Below, in pieces: positions 27,222 to 37,685 of a stretch of 64,000 nt of DNA (position 1 is the stretch's first letter; every line of letters begins with the position of its first letter). A program made the translations under genes and the position numbers. The stretch spans positions 642,047-706,046 of the forward strand of contig NZ_LR134365.1 of assembly GCF_900637305.1 (NCBI RefSeq), read 5' to 3'. The notes beneath the pieces were generated by a model, which was not told the origin of the DNA, did not search any database, and worked only from the letters and a program-made list of their open reading frames with translations. This DNA comes from Cardiobacterium hominis (GTDB lineage Bacteria; Pseudomonadota; Gammaproteobacteria; Cardiobacteriales; Cardiobacteriaceae).

Positions 27222-27671
27222 ATGCCCCACCAGCTCGCCCTTATCCCGCCCGCGCCGCGCTACTGGATCGCCGTAGCCAGCGCCGACCACGTCGCACGCG
27301 GCATCGCCGGCGGCTTCATGCAAGTCTGCCACGGCAAACGCGCGCCACTTGCCCGCATCCGCCCTGGCGACGGCATCATCTACTACGCACCGACGCAAAC
27401 CTTCGGCACGAAAACCCCGCTGCAAGCCTTCGTCGCCCGTGGCGAAATCCTGCCCGGCGAGCCGTACCAGGTGGCGATGACGGACGACTTCCACCCCTGG
27501 CGTCGCGACGTGCGCTTTGCCGCCGACGTCCGCCCCGCTCCCATCCGCCCGCTCTTGCCGCAACTCACCTTCATCACTGACCCGCAGCGCTGGGGCTACG
27601 TCTTCCGTTTCGGCCTGCTCTCCGTCCTCGCCGCCGACTTCGCCCGCATCACCCGCGCGATGCAGGCATAA
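27222..27671 (+). CDS. EVE domain protein
   Basis: 149 residues. [42 protein letters not shown] and [12 protein letters not shown] fit the PUA-like EVE fold, which binds modified nucleobases and often accompanies defence or RNA-modification systems. Here it stands alone between a repeat and lepA, so no system can be inferred. Confidence 0.8.
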   Translation: MPHQLALIPPAPRYWIAVASADHVARGIAGGFMQVCHGKRAPLARIRPGDGIIYYAPTQTFGTKTPLQAFVARGEILPGEPYQVAMTDDFHPWRRDVRFAADVRPAPIRPLLPQLTFITDPQRWGYVFRFGLLSVLAADFARITRAMQA

Positions 27672-27717
27672 ATCGCGAAAACAAACGGATACTGTATGGA
27701 ATGCACGGGGAAGCGGC

Positions 27718-27723
27718 TATAAT
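27718..27723 (+). promoter_or_regulatory. -10 element of the lepA operon promoter
   Basis: A perfect TATAAT at 27718-27723 lies 33 bp before the lepA ATG, followed by a C-rich start region. No convincing -35 is seen at 16-18 bp. Confidence 0.5.
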
Positions 27724-27755
27724 GCCGCCCCTTTCCACCAGCCCCTTGACAGTCC

Positions 27756-29561
<1,806 letters not shown>

Positions 29562-29576
29562 GGAACCCCCTCACAC

Positions 29577-30596
29577 ATGAACACCATCCAGCAAATCCTC
29601 GCCGGATTCATGACCCATTTTGAGCTGATTCTCACCGTCACCGTCATCATCTGCTTCATCTTCTACCTCATCGACGGCCGCAGCTACCGCAAAACGCGCA
29701 AGCGCCTCTACCGCGCCTTCAAAACCGGCACCGAAACCCAGGAAGACCGCATCGCCTACGCCACCCGCCTCGCCACCGTCATCCAGGGCAAAGGCGTGCG
29801 CCGCAAACACCAAAACGCCTTCGACCGCGCCCAACACGCCCTCACCCAACAAGAGCCGCTCAAAGGCGCCGAACTCTACTGGCTCAAACACCCCGTGTAC
29901 CCGCAAGAAAAAATCATCGAATTCTTCGGCGGCATGTTCTGGGTGCTGTTCACCGTGTGGTTCATCCGCTCCTTCATGTGGGAGCCGTTCCGCATCCCCT
30001 CCGGCTCGATGGAGCCGAACCTCTACGACGGCGACTTCATCCTCACCAGCAAATACAGCTACGGCATCAAACTGCCCGTACTGCGCACGACCCTCATCCC
30101 GACCGGCAGCGTGCAGCGCGGCGACGTCATCGTCTTCCGCTACCCGGAAAACCCCAGCCTGCACTACATCAAGCGCGTCATCGGCCTGCCCGGCGACCAC
30201 ATCCGCTACGAGCGCAACCACGTCTGGATCAACGACGAAGCGCAGCCGCTGGAACCTACCGGCGAAACACGCGAAATCAACCGTGAGTACGGCGAGCGCA
30301 GCTACCGCATCCCCGCCGCCATCTACGAAGAAACCCTGACCGGCTACGGCAAACACCGCGCGCAACTCTACCCCGAAAACCCCAACACCCGCCCCGGCAT
30401 GGTCGAAGGCAGCCTGACCGTCCCGGCAGGACACTACTTCGTCATGGGCGACAACCGCGACGACAGCGAAGACAGCCGCGCCTGGGGCTTTGTCCCGGAA
30501 AAAAACCTGGTCGGCAAAGCCACCTTCATCTGGATGAACAGCAACTGCATCCTCGGCAAAGGCGACTGCAACCACATCGGCAAAAGCATCCGCTAA
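29577..30596 (+). CDS. lepB: Signal peptidase I
   Basis: 339 residues with two N-terminal membrane segments (about 15-33 and 117-134). Catalytic Ser144 is in IPSGSMEPNL and the general-base Lys199 in HYIKRVIGLPGD, followed by GHYFVMGDNRDDSEDSR near the end. It removes signal peptides from exported proteins on the outer face of the inner membrane. It lies 15 bp after lepA. Confidence 0.97.
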   Translation: MNTIQQILAGFMTHFELILTVTVIICFIFYLIDGRSYRKTRKRLYRAFKTGTETQEDRIAYATRLATVIQGKGVRRKHQNAFDRAQHALTQQEPLKGAELYWLKHPVYPQEKIIEFFGGMFWVLFTVWFIRSFMWEPFRIPSGSMEPNLYDGDFILTSKYSYGIKLPVLRTTLIPTGSVQRGDVIVFRYPENPSLHYIKRVIGLPGDHIRYERNHVWINDEAQPLEPTGETREINREYGERSYRIPAAIYEETLTGYGKHRAQLYPENPNTRPGMVEGSLTVPAGHYFVMGDNRDDSEDSRAWGFVPEKNLVGKATFIWMNSNCILGKGDCNHIGKSIR

Positions 30597-30604
30597 AACA
30601 CCCA

Positions 30605-30667
30605 TCGTAGGGTGGGTCTTGACCCACCACCAAACCATTCTACGGTGGGGCAAGCCCCACCCTACAT
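30605..30667. repeat. Dispersed inverted repeat, 'gtagggtgggtct...ccccaccctac' family
   Basis: Arms gtagggtgggtcttgaccca and ggggcaagccccaccctac flank a short spacer, inserted between lepB and rnc. A second member is at about 57522-57587. Confidence 0.75.
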
Positions 30668-30677
30668 CCCCCCAACC

Positions 30678-31343
30678 ATGCACCCCCTCGAACAAGCGCT
30701 GAACTACCGCTTCACCGACACCGCCCTCCTCACCCGCGCGCTGACCCACCGCAGCCACAGCGCCAAACACAACGAACGCCTCGAATTCCTCGGCGACGCC
30801 CTGCTCGAAACCATCAGCAGCATCTGGATCTACCAGAACCGCCGCGACGTACCCGAAGGCGACCTCACCCGCCTGCGCGCCACCATCGTCAGCGGCGAAA
30901 ACCTCGCCGCCATCGCCCGCCGCCTCAACCTCGGCCAACACCTGCATCTGGGCAGCGGCGAACTGAAAAGCGGCGGCGCGCGGCGCAACTCCATCCTGGC
31001 GGACGCCGTCGAAGCGCTCATCGCCGCGGTATACCTGGACAGCGACTACCCCACCTGCGAACACATCACCCTCGCGCTCCTCAAAGACGACCTCAGCGCC
31101 CTGCCACAAACCGCGACCCGCCTCAAAGACGCGAAAACCCAACTGCAAGAATACCTGCAAGGCCGCGGCCTGCCGCTACCGGACTACCAAATCACCGAAG
31201 AAAGCGGCCCCGAACACGCGCGTGAATTCCAGATTGAAGCGACCAGCGGCGACTACCGCGCCATCGCGCACGGTAGCAGCCGCAAAAAAGCCGAACAACA
31301 AGCCGCCGCCGACCTGCTTGCCCAATACCAAAACCACAAATAA
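30678..31343 (+). CDS. rnc: Ribonuclease III
   Basis: 221 residues. It cleaves double-stranded RNA, including the rRNA precursor. The catalytic signature ERLEFLGDALLE is followed by the second acidic site DAVEALIAAVYLD. The C-terminal double-stranded RNA-binding domain (DAKTQLQEYLQGRG ... SSRKKAEQQAAADLL) is complete. ATG at 30678 (MHPLEQALNYRF) is chosen because the longer frame translates the repeat. In other genomes era follows directly; here another gene intervenes. Confidence 0.96.
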   Translation: MHPLEQALNYRFTDTALLTRALTHRSHSAKHNERLEFLGDALLETISSIWIYQNRRDVPEGDLTRLRATIVSGENLAAIARRLNLGQHLHLGSGELKSGGARRNSILADAVEALIAAVYLDSDYPTCEHITLALLKDDLSALPQTATRLKDAKTQLQEYLQGRGLPLPDYQITEESGPEHAREFQIEATSGDYRAIAHGSSRKKAEQQAAADLLAQYQNHK

Positions 31344-31356
31344 CCCGGAAAACCCC

Positions 31357-32343
31357 ATGAAGCGCAAACACATCGCCATCCCCCTCCTGCTCGCCCTCGC
31401 TGCCAACCTCTCCACCGCCGCCAAACCGAACAGCGAACCCGCCACCTCCCCCGACAAACCCTACAACCTGCATCACTTGTACAGACCCGACAACCTGCAC
31501 ACCTTGAGCAGCGCCGCCCCTAAACCCGACAACATGGACGCCCCGCCAGTCCTGCAGCCGCAGCCCGCCAGCGTGTACGACGCCGCCACAGCCGCCAAAA
31601 CCGACATCACCTACACCCCCTACCCCTCCGCCAAAAACATCCCCGCCAACAATGGGCACCGCAAAATCCTGGGCGAAACCGCCGATGGTCGCCGGGTCAT
31701 CCAGGACTACTACCAAAACAGCGACCACCCGCGCACCGCGCCCTACATCCTCAACCGCTACGGCGACCCGCGAGCCACCATCATCATCAACGCCGACAGC
31801 AAACTCGTCTGGTACAACCAGGACGGCAGCGTGTACGCCATCCAGCACTACCATGACGGCCAGCCTGCCGGATACCTGAGCTACTACCGCAACGGCCGCC
31901 TCGTCGCACAAAAACCCCGTCCCGGCAGCGACCACGATTTCTACGGCATCGGCGGCAAAGCCACAGCAGGCACGCGCTACTACTACGACGACGGCCACAT
32001 CCTCGCCCTCGAATACCAGCATGGGCGCATTGGCAGCTGCTTCGCCGCCTTCTACTGCGAAGAAGGCGAAAGCCTCTACGCCCCGGACGGCACCCCGCTC
32101 CTCGCCTGGCAGAGTGACCAAAGCGGTGACATCATCTCCAGCCACAGCTGGAACACCCTCAACACCACCCCGGCCGGACAACAGGCCGCGCGCCGCCAGA
32201 GCATCAACGCCGCCCTCGCCCGCCGGGACGACATCAAACAACAGCTGCGGAACAACAGCGACCTCAACCGGCACAACCGCGAGAGAACCGCCACCGACCT
32301 GCCTGAACCAGCCCTTTTTGATACACCTTTTGATACACCTTGA
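31357..32343 (+). CDS. Secreted single-unit member of a MORN-like repeat family
   Basis: 328 residues with an N-terminal signal (MKRKHIAIPLLLALAANLSTAA). The body is one repeat unit also found three times in the 38312-40975 protein: ILGETADGRRVIQDYYQNS, then WYNQDGSVYAIQHYHDG, YYRNGRLVAQ, TRYYYDDGHILALEYQHG and WNTLNTTPAGQQAARRQ. The WYx(K/Q)DG and YxNGRL strings recall YwqK/MORN_2 beta-hairpin repeats. One Cys pair (SCFAAFYC) may form a disulfide. Function is unknown. It sits between rnc and era, 13 bp after rnc, so it is expressed with the RNA-processing operon. Confidence 0.75.
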   Translation: MKRKHIAIPLLLALAANLSTAAKPNSEPATSPDKPYNLHHLYRPDNLHTLSSAAPKPDNMDAPPVLQPQPASVYDAATAAKTDITYTPYPSAKNIPANNGHRKILGETADGRRVIQDYYQNSDHPRTAPYILNRYGDPRATIIINADSKLVWYNQDGSVYAIQHYHDGQPAGYLSYYRNGRLVAQKPRPGSDHDFYGIGGKATAGTRYYYDDGHILALEYQHGRIGSCFAAFYCEEGESLYAPDGTPLLAWQSDQSGDIISSHSWNTLNTTPAGQQAARRQSINAALARRDDIKQQLRNNSDLNRHNRERTATDLPEPALFDTPFDTP

Positions 32344-32352
32344 GCGCTCAAG
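32337..32352. promoter_or_regulatory. Palindrome around TGAGCGCTCA, site 1
   Basis: The 14-bp palindrome cttgagcgctcaag overlaps the stop of the repeat protein gene upstream of era, preceded by two copies of ttttgatacacc. The related palindrome at 37449-37483 shares acacc.tgagcgctca.gcg. Function unknown; possibly an operator. Confidence 0.35.
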
Positions 32353-32389
32353 CGGACTACCCCCTACCCATCACCTCCCAGGAACCCCC

Positions 32390-33292
32390 ATGAACACGCG
32401 CGCCGGACACATCGCCGTCGTTGGCCGCCCCAACGTCGGCAAATCCACCCTGATTAACCACCTCATCGGCCAGAAAATCGCCATCACCAGCAAAAAACCG
32501 CAGACCACGCGGCACGCGCTGCTCGGCATCCACACCACGGGCGAGAACCAAATCATCTTCGTCGATACCCCCGGCATCCACCAAAGCCGGGAAAAAGCCA
32601 TCAACCGCCACATGAACCGCACCGCCTGGCAAAGCATGGACTACGTCGATCTCATCCTGCAGGTCTCTGAGGCCGGGCGCTGGAACGACGAAGACGCGCG
32701 CATCGCCAAAGCGCTGGCCGCAGGCGACAAACCCGTCATTCAGGTGCCGAACAAAATCGACCGCCTGCGCGACAAAACCGTGCTGCTCAAAGAACTCGAA
32801 CACATCCAGAGCCTCGGCAACTGGCAGGCGATCATCCCCGTCTCCGCCCAACAGCGGCAAAACCTCGACACGCTGGAGCGCGCGCTGATACCGTTTCTCC
32901 CCGAACAGCCGTGGCTCTACCCCGAAGACCACATCACCACCGCCGGCATGCGCTTCATGGCTGCTGAAATCATCCGCGAAAAAATCTTCCGCTACCTGCA
33001 CCAGGAAATCCCCTACGCCCTCGGCGTCATCATCGACCAGTACCAAGAAGACGAGCGCCTCGTCGAAATCGACGCCACCATCATGGTGGAGCGCGACAGC
33101 CAAAAAGGCATCGTCATCGGCAAGGGCGGGCAGACGCTGCGCCTCATCGGTCAGCGCGCGCGCGAAGAACTGGAAGGACTGCTGGAAAAAAAAGTGATGC
33201 TGCGCAACCACGTCAAAACCAAAGAAAACTGGCGCGACAACGACGCCATCATCCACAGCATGGGGCACGGCAGTGGCACAGAAGACGCCTGA
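32390..33292 (+). CDS. era: GTPase Era
   Basis: 300 residues. It is a ribosome-assembly GTPase that binds the 3' end of 16S rRNA. G1 GRPNVGKST, G3 DTPGIH and G4 NKID are present. The KH domain contains IVIGKGGQTLRLIGQRARE. ATG at 32390 follows cccaggaacccc. The gene lies 46 bp after the inserted repeat-family gene instead of overlapping rnc as in E. coli. Confidence 0.97.
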   Translation: MNTRAGHIAVVGRPNVGKSTLINHLIGQKIAITSKKPQTTRHALLGIHTTGENQIIFVDTPGIHQSREKAINRHMNRTAWQSMDYVDLILQVSEAGRWNDEDARIAKALAAGDKPVIQVPNKIDRLRDKTVLLKELEHIQSLGNWQAIIPVSAQQRQNLDTLERALIPFLPEQPWLYPEDHITTAGMRFMAAEIIREKIFRYLHQEIPYALGVIIDQYQEDERLVEIDATIMVERDSQKGIVIGKGGQTLRLIGQRAREELEGLLEKKVMLRNHVKTKENWRDNDAIIHSMGHGSGTEDA

Positions 33293-33653
33293 TGCGCCCG
33301 AACCCGCGCCGCTCAAACCCTGCACCCCGCTCGTCGGCGGACTTATCGTCCTCGCCGCGCTGTTGCACCAGGTGACACACGGCTACGGCAGCGCCATCTG
33401 CCTGCTGCTGATCGTCATCGTCATGGGCGGACAGGCGCTGATGCTGCACCAAATCCGCCGCGATTTTGCCGCCATCGACGCCGCCAAAGCGGCTTTTGAG
33501 GCGGATGGCGACCCCGCCCACCTCGACGCCATCGACCACATCGCGCTGCGCATCCTGCACGAAAACAAACTGCTCACCGCCGCCAGCAAAACGCGCCTGC
33601 AACGCTGGCGTGCTTACGTCGCCGAACAACAAACGCCCCGCCACGGCGCCTAA
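33273..33653 (+). CDS. Small two-helix membrane protein of unknown function
   Basis: 126 residues if GTG at 33273 is the start, which overlaps the end of era by 20 bp. Two adjacent hydrophobic segments (LVGGLIVLAALLHQV and AICLLLIVIVMGGQALML) are followed by a basic helical cytoplasmic tail. I recognise no family. Tight coupling to era suggests co-expression. Confidence 0.6.
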   Translation: MAQKTPDAPEPAPLKPCTPLVGGLIVLAALLHQVTHGYGSAICLLLIVIVMGGQALMLHQIRRDFAAIDAAKAAFEADGDPAHLDAIDHIALRILHENKLLTAASKTRLQRWRAYVAEQQTPRHGA

Positions 33654-33660
33654 CACAAAC

Positions 33661-34332
33661 TCACCCCGCAAACGTCTCCCGCAGAATCGCCAGCACCGCT
33701 GCGATTTTCGCCGCTTGCACGCGGTGCGGGGTGACGGCGTAGATGCTGACCGCAGGCAGCGTCCATTCCGGCAAGACGCGCTGCAAACGTCCGCACGCCA
33801 GCGCCGCTGCCGCCTCGCCCTCAAGCATCAGCGCCAGCCCCAGTCCCGCTTCGCACAGCACGCGCACCGCCGCGAGCTGGTTGCAGTAAAGACTGTCTTC
33901 AATATCCAGCAGATAGCGCGCCTCGCCGCGCTGTATTTCCAGATGCAGCGGCAGATGGTGCAGCCAGCGTTGCCGCGTCAAATCGGCGGGGGTGTGGATG
34001 GGCGGGGCATGCTTCAGCCAGGCGGGCGCAGCGCAGATCTGCCAACGCCACTCGGCGAGAGGGCGCGCGACGAGGTCGGGCGCGTCCAGCGCATGATCGC
34101 CGCCGCGCAGGGCAATATCAATCGCGCCGCTGCGCAGATCCGCCAGCGCTTCGCCGAAATGCAATTGCAGGCGCAACGCGGGGTGTTCGTCGCCGATGCG
34201 CCGCAGGGCGCGCTGAAAGGCGGCGGCGTTTGCCATGCTGGTCGGCGCGGCAAGGCGCACCTCGCCGGCGATTTCGGTTTTAAGATTGGCGAGGGCGAGG
34301 CGGGTATCGTGCAGGGTCGCATTGAGGCGGCG
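33661..34332 (-). pseudogene. LysR-type regulator, N-terminal DNA-binding domain lost to an IS insertion
   Basis: The frame encodes a LysR substrate-binding domain (RLNATLHDTRLALANLKTEIAG, EVRLAAPTSMANAAAFQ ... LLDIEDSLYCNQLAAVRVLCEAGLGLALM). The helix-turn-helix region is missing: at about 34330 the sequence changes to transposase (VEIAKR). It resembles the LysR genes at 35139 and 63626. Without its HTH it cannot act as a normal regulator. Confidence 0.85.
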
Positions 34333-35005
34333 GCAATTCGTTTGGCAATCTCTACCTCCGCACCAATCAACTCCTGTACCGACGAAGCAAATGCCTTACC
34401 CGTGTAACCACCGTCAGCAAGGATTTTTTGTACCGCACCAAGATTATCCCGCCCACGTTCCAAGGCTAGCAGGCAGCCTTTTCTATCCGTAACATCCGCC
34501 GTCGTTACCGCAAGCGCATGCGGCAAACCTTGCGTGTCAACCGCTATATGCCGCTTGATACCGCTAACCTTCTTGCCCGCATCGTAGCCTTTTTCCATGG
34601 CGGTATCCGTGTTCTTCACACTCTGCGCATCAATAATCAGGAAAGTGGTTGCTTCATGGCGACCCTGCTTGCGGCGCTCCGCAACTACCTGATTTTTTTA
34701 ATGCTTCCTCAAGGATGCTGATGCCACTCTCGCGTAGCTCAGTCCATCTCTGGAAGTAGGAATGCACGGTGCGCCATTTGGGGAAATCGCCCGGCAAAGC
34801 GCGCCAGGAGCAGCCGGTGCGTTGCAGATAGAGAATGGCACGAGATATCGTACAAGTCCACCTGGCGTGGCGCTGTGCGTTTACGGGCACTTTCCAGCAG
34901 GGGAAGGAGAGGCGCAAATTGCTCGCGACTGATATCGCTTGGGTAGGTTTTTCTGTTCATGCCGATAGTTTACAGCAGAGGCTGAGACAATGAACACGTT
35001 CTAAG
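34333..35005 (-). mobile_element. Decayed IS5-family insertion sequence (frameshifted transposase, 3' end missing)
   Basis: Minus-strand transposase pieces in three frames: MNRKTYPSDISREQFAPLLP from 34960, then RTGCSWRALPGDFPKWRTVHSYF, then IIDAQSVKNTDTAMEKGYDAGKKVSGIKRHIAVD to GGYTGKAF and VEIAKR. This is the order of IS5/IS1031-type transposases, with two frameshifts and loss of the C-terminal DDE end at the LysR junction. The likely terminal repeat lies near 34983-35005 (gaacgtgttcattgtctcag on the minus strand). Confidence 0.85.
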
Positions 35006-35138
35006 AACGACATTGCGCGGCGCAATACGGCTTTTCGTTTCCGAGACGTTGCCTGCAACGTCTCTACGAAATCCAGCAACCACGCCGCTTGGTGGCGTTC
35101 TCCCATCCCACACAACCTCTGCCTCCATTCATCGCCGC

Positions 35139-35993
35139 TCATGCGCCCGCCAGTGCTTCCCCGAAAAAATCCGCCACCGCGCGCACGGCGGGGCTGCGGC
35201 GCACGTCTTCGTGCATGACCAGATACAGCGCCGCCGCGCAGGCGGGCGGGGGTTCGTCTGCGCGCAGTGCCACTGTCTGCAAGCCGTCTGCGGGCGAAAC
35301 GGCGAAATCGGGCAGGATGCCGATGCCGATTTGTCCGGCAATCGCCTGTTTGACGGCGGCGAAGTCGTTGCTGGCAAAGACGATGTCCGCGTCCTCGCCA
35401 ATCTGCTCCATGAACCAGCGGCTGTGCCGCGCTTCCACCGCGAGTTGGACAAACTGCCAGTCGGCACGGCGGCGCGTGAGGTAATCGCGGTGCGCGCAGA
35501 GGCGGAAGGCGAAGCCGCGCAGGCGGCGCACGGCGAGATCGTTTTGCGTCGGGCGGACGAGGCGCAGGGCGATATCCGCCTGTCGCCCATGCAAATCGGC
35601 CAGCGCCGCTTCCGCGAGCAGGTGCAGGCGGATATCGGCGTGTTTGCGGTAGAAATCGGTCAGATGCGGCATCAGCAGCAGGCGGACGACAAACGGTGGC
35701 GCCGAGACGGTCACGCTGTGCCGCACCGCCGCCTGTTCGCGGGCAACGCGCTGTAACACGTTCATCTCTTTGCATAAATCGCAGGCATGGCGGTATAGCC
35801 GTTCGCCGTCGGCGGTGAGCAGGTAGCGCTTGCCGATGCGATCGAAGAGGCGCAGGCCGAGCGCCTGTTCCAGTTGGGCGATTTGCCGCGACACGGTGCT
35901 GTGTTGCACGTCCAGCGCGGCAGCGGCAGCGGTCAGCGTTTCTTTTTCCACCAGCGTGGCGAAGTAGCGGATGCCGTTCCAGTCGAGATTCAT
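35139..35993 (-). CDS. LysR-family transcriptional regulator
   Basis: 284 residues from MNLDWNGIRYFATLVEKETL; the preceding ATG at 35996 is also possible, but the aaagagg ribosome-binding site is better spaced for 35993. The winged HTH reads LTAAAAALDVQHSTVSRQIAQLEQALGLRLFDR, followed by a substrate-binding domain. It is divergent from a broken SDR gene start at 36099, the kind of gene such regulators often control. Effector unknown. Confidence 0.88.
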   Translation of the reverse strand: MNLDWNGIRYFATLVEKETLTAAAAALDVQHSTVSRQIAQLEQALGLRLFDRIGKRYLLTADGERLYRHACDLCKEMNVLQRVAREQAAVRHSVTVSAPPFVVRLLLMPHLTDFYRKHADIRLHLLAEAALADLHGRQADIALRLVRPTQNDLAVRRLRGFAFRLCAHRDYLTRRRADWQFVQLAVEARHSRWFMEQIGEDADIVFASNDFAAVKQAIAGQIGIGILPDFAVSPADGLQTVALRADEPPPACAAALYLVMHEDVRRSPAVRAVADFFGEALAGA

Positions 35994-36098
35994 CATGGCC
36001 TCTTTGTGCAATTTTCATCAAATACTGCCAGTTTATCCCGTATTACCGCATTTGCAAACGTTCTAGACACCCTTCCTTTTACTTCACGGAGCTTCATC

Positions 36099-36192
36099 AT
36101 GACCTTACTCACCGGTAAACACGCTGTCATCACCGGCGGCAGCGACGGCATCGGCCTCGGCATTGCCCGCGCTTTTGCTATGGCTGGCGCGG
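36099..36192 (+). pseudogene. N-terminal fragment of a short-chain dehydrogenase/reductase
   Basis: MTLLTGKHAVITGGSDGIGLGIARAFAMAGA is the start of a classical SDR (nucleotide motif TGGSDGIG), with an acttcacggagcttcatc leader. After about 31 residues it runs into the reverse complement of an HxlR gene, so the catalytic part is gone. Confidence 0.8.
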
Positions 36193-36344
36193 AGCAACTC
36201 GGCAAAGCGCTTCGCGCCGTCTTGCAAATGGTAAAGAATCACCGCCTTCCATTTACCGCCGACCAGATCCATCGCCAGACTGAGCGGGCAGGGATACACC
36301 TTGCCGTTCAGGCGGACAAAATCGCTCACACATTCTTCCTTCAT
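36193..36344 (-). pseudogene. N-terminal fragment of an HxlR-family regulator
   Basis: From ATG at 36344 the frame reads MKEECVSDFVRLNGKVYPC then PLSLAMDLVGGKWKAVILYHL and GAKRFAELLR, the Cys-containing N-terminus and HTH start of HxlR/YodB-type redox regulators. It stops at the junction with the SDR fragment near 36192. It was divergent from the NmrA-like gene, a common arrangement for HxlR and quinone-stress genes. Confidence 0.8.
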
Positions 36345-36426
36345 ATCCAACCTATTGAAAAAGATAGCTCTTGTTCTCCCTGTCGCGCGCGCCGATACTG
36401 GCCGCCCCTTAAAACCGGAGAACCCC

Positions 36427-37374
36427 ATGCAACCCCTCATTGCCATCGCGGGCGCAACCAGCAAACAAGGCCGCAGCGTCGTTGCCACCCTGCTACGCAG
36501 CGGACAATACCGCGTGCGCGCGCTCACCCGCAACCCCGCCGCACCACAAGCCCGCGCGCTGGCGCAACTGGGCGCGGAAGTCGTCGCCGCACCGCTCGCC
36601 GTCGGCCATCACGCCGCCTGGCGCGCCGCCTTTCACGGGGCAGACAGCGCCTTTCTCATGACCCCGCCCACCCCGCCGAACGACTCGGACGAATTCGCCC
36701 TCGGCTGCGCGCTCGCCGATGCCGCCGTCGCCGCAGACGTGCCGCACCTCATCTTCAGCACGCTGGAAAACGTCGCCGCCATCAGCCACGGCGACAAATA
36801 CGCGCCGCACTTCACCGACAAGGCGCGCATCGCCGACCACATCCGCGGGCTGCCGGTGGCGCACAGCTTCATCATGCTGGCGTTTTTCTACACCAACCTG
36901 CTCGAATACTACATCCCGCGCCGCGAGGGCGACACGCTGCTGTTGCCCATCTACCTGCCGGAAGACTATCGCGCGCCCTTCGTCGATCCGCTGACCGCCA
37001 CCGGCCCGGCAGTCGCCGAAATCCTCGCTCACCCCGCCCAATACCAGGGACAAACCCTGCCCGTTATCGGCGACATCCTCTCGCCGCGCGACATCGTCGC
37101 TACCTTCAGCCGCGTCACCGGCATCCGCGCCGAATACCGCAGCGCCTACGACCGCGACGGCCTGCTGCACCATTTCCCCGCCTTCGCCGCCAACGAACTG
37201 CTGGTGCGGGAGCTGCTCGGCATGACGAGCTATGCCGTCGAATACGGCTACTACCGCCCCGAACGCGACCTTGCCTGGAGCCGCCGCATCGACCCGACCG
37301 CGTTCACTTGGGAACAATTCCTGCGCCATAGCGGTTGGCGTGGCGAAGCGGTGCCATTCGGGGTAGCGCATTAA
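36427..37374 (+). CDS. NmrA-like NAD(P)-binding protein
   Basis: 315 residues. Rossmann motif IAIAGATSKQGRSV at the N-terminus, then ALTRNPAAPQARALAQLGAEVV and AFHGADSAFLMTPP, the NmrA/HSCARG atypical SDR pattern without the YxxxK catalytic pair. The family senses or reduces with NADPH. It is divergent from a broken HxlR gene. A truncated copy of residues 57 to about 235 lies at 52424-52955 behind cas3. Confidence 0.85.
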   Translation: MQPLIAIAGATSKQGRSVVATLLRSGQYRVRALTRNPAAPQARALAQLGAEVVAAPLAVGHHAAWRAAFHGADSAFLMTPPTPPNDSDEFALGCALADAAVAADVPHLIFSTLENVAAISHGDKYAPHFTDKARIADHIRGLPVAHSFIMLAFFYTNLLEYYIPRREGDTLLLPIYLPEDYRAPFVDPLTATGPAVAEILAHPAQYQGQTLPVIGDILSPRDIVATFSRVTGIRAEYRSAYDRDGLLHHFPAFAANELLVRELLGMTSYAVEYGYYRPERDLAWSRRIDPTAFTWEQFLRHSGWRGEAVPFGVAH

Positions 37375-37650
37375 AGTGCCCTCTCCTGTGGGAAGGGCGG
37401 GGCGACCGCATACCACCGATACCAAGACAGCAGAAACAGACGCCCCATTTACATACACCCTGAGCGCTCAGGCGTATGTAAACCGCCAAGTTGCCTCCTC
37501 CCCCGGTGGGGGAGGGTCGGGGTGGGGGCAGCAAACCAAAGCATTTATCGCACTTCCGGCGAGACAGATGAAAAGCAGCATCCATGAAATCATGGTGATG
37601 CACAGCGCATCCATCCGTCGGAAACAACCCTGAAATCCGGCGCACCGGGC
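37375..37650. repeat. Gene-free gap with a long palindrome and a GC-rich dispersed repeat
   Basis: At 37449-37483 a 35-bp near-perfect inverted repeat has arms tttacatac and gtatgtaaa around cctgagcgctcagg, sharing its core with 32337-32352. At 37497-37535 lies a ccccggtgggggagggtcgg patch of the GC-rich repeat family. The rest shows no gene. Confidence 0.6.
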
Positions 37651-37656
37651 TACAAT
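37651..37656 (+). promoter_or_regulatory. -10 element upstream of the GNAT gene
   Basis: TACAAT in the context gggctacaatgcgacc, 30 bp before the ATG. The -35 is weak. Confidence 0.4.
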
Positions 37657-37685
37657 GCGACCTCCCCCAACAAACAGGAGTCAGT

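Noticed and set aside
35043..35064. Perfect palindrome gagacgttgc/gcaacgtctc as a terminator
   Set aside because: The loop is only 2 nt and no T-run follows; it may form a cruciform but has no clear link to a gene.
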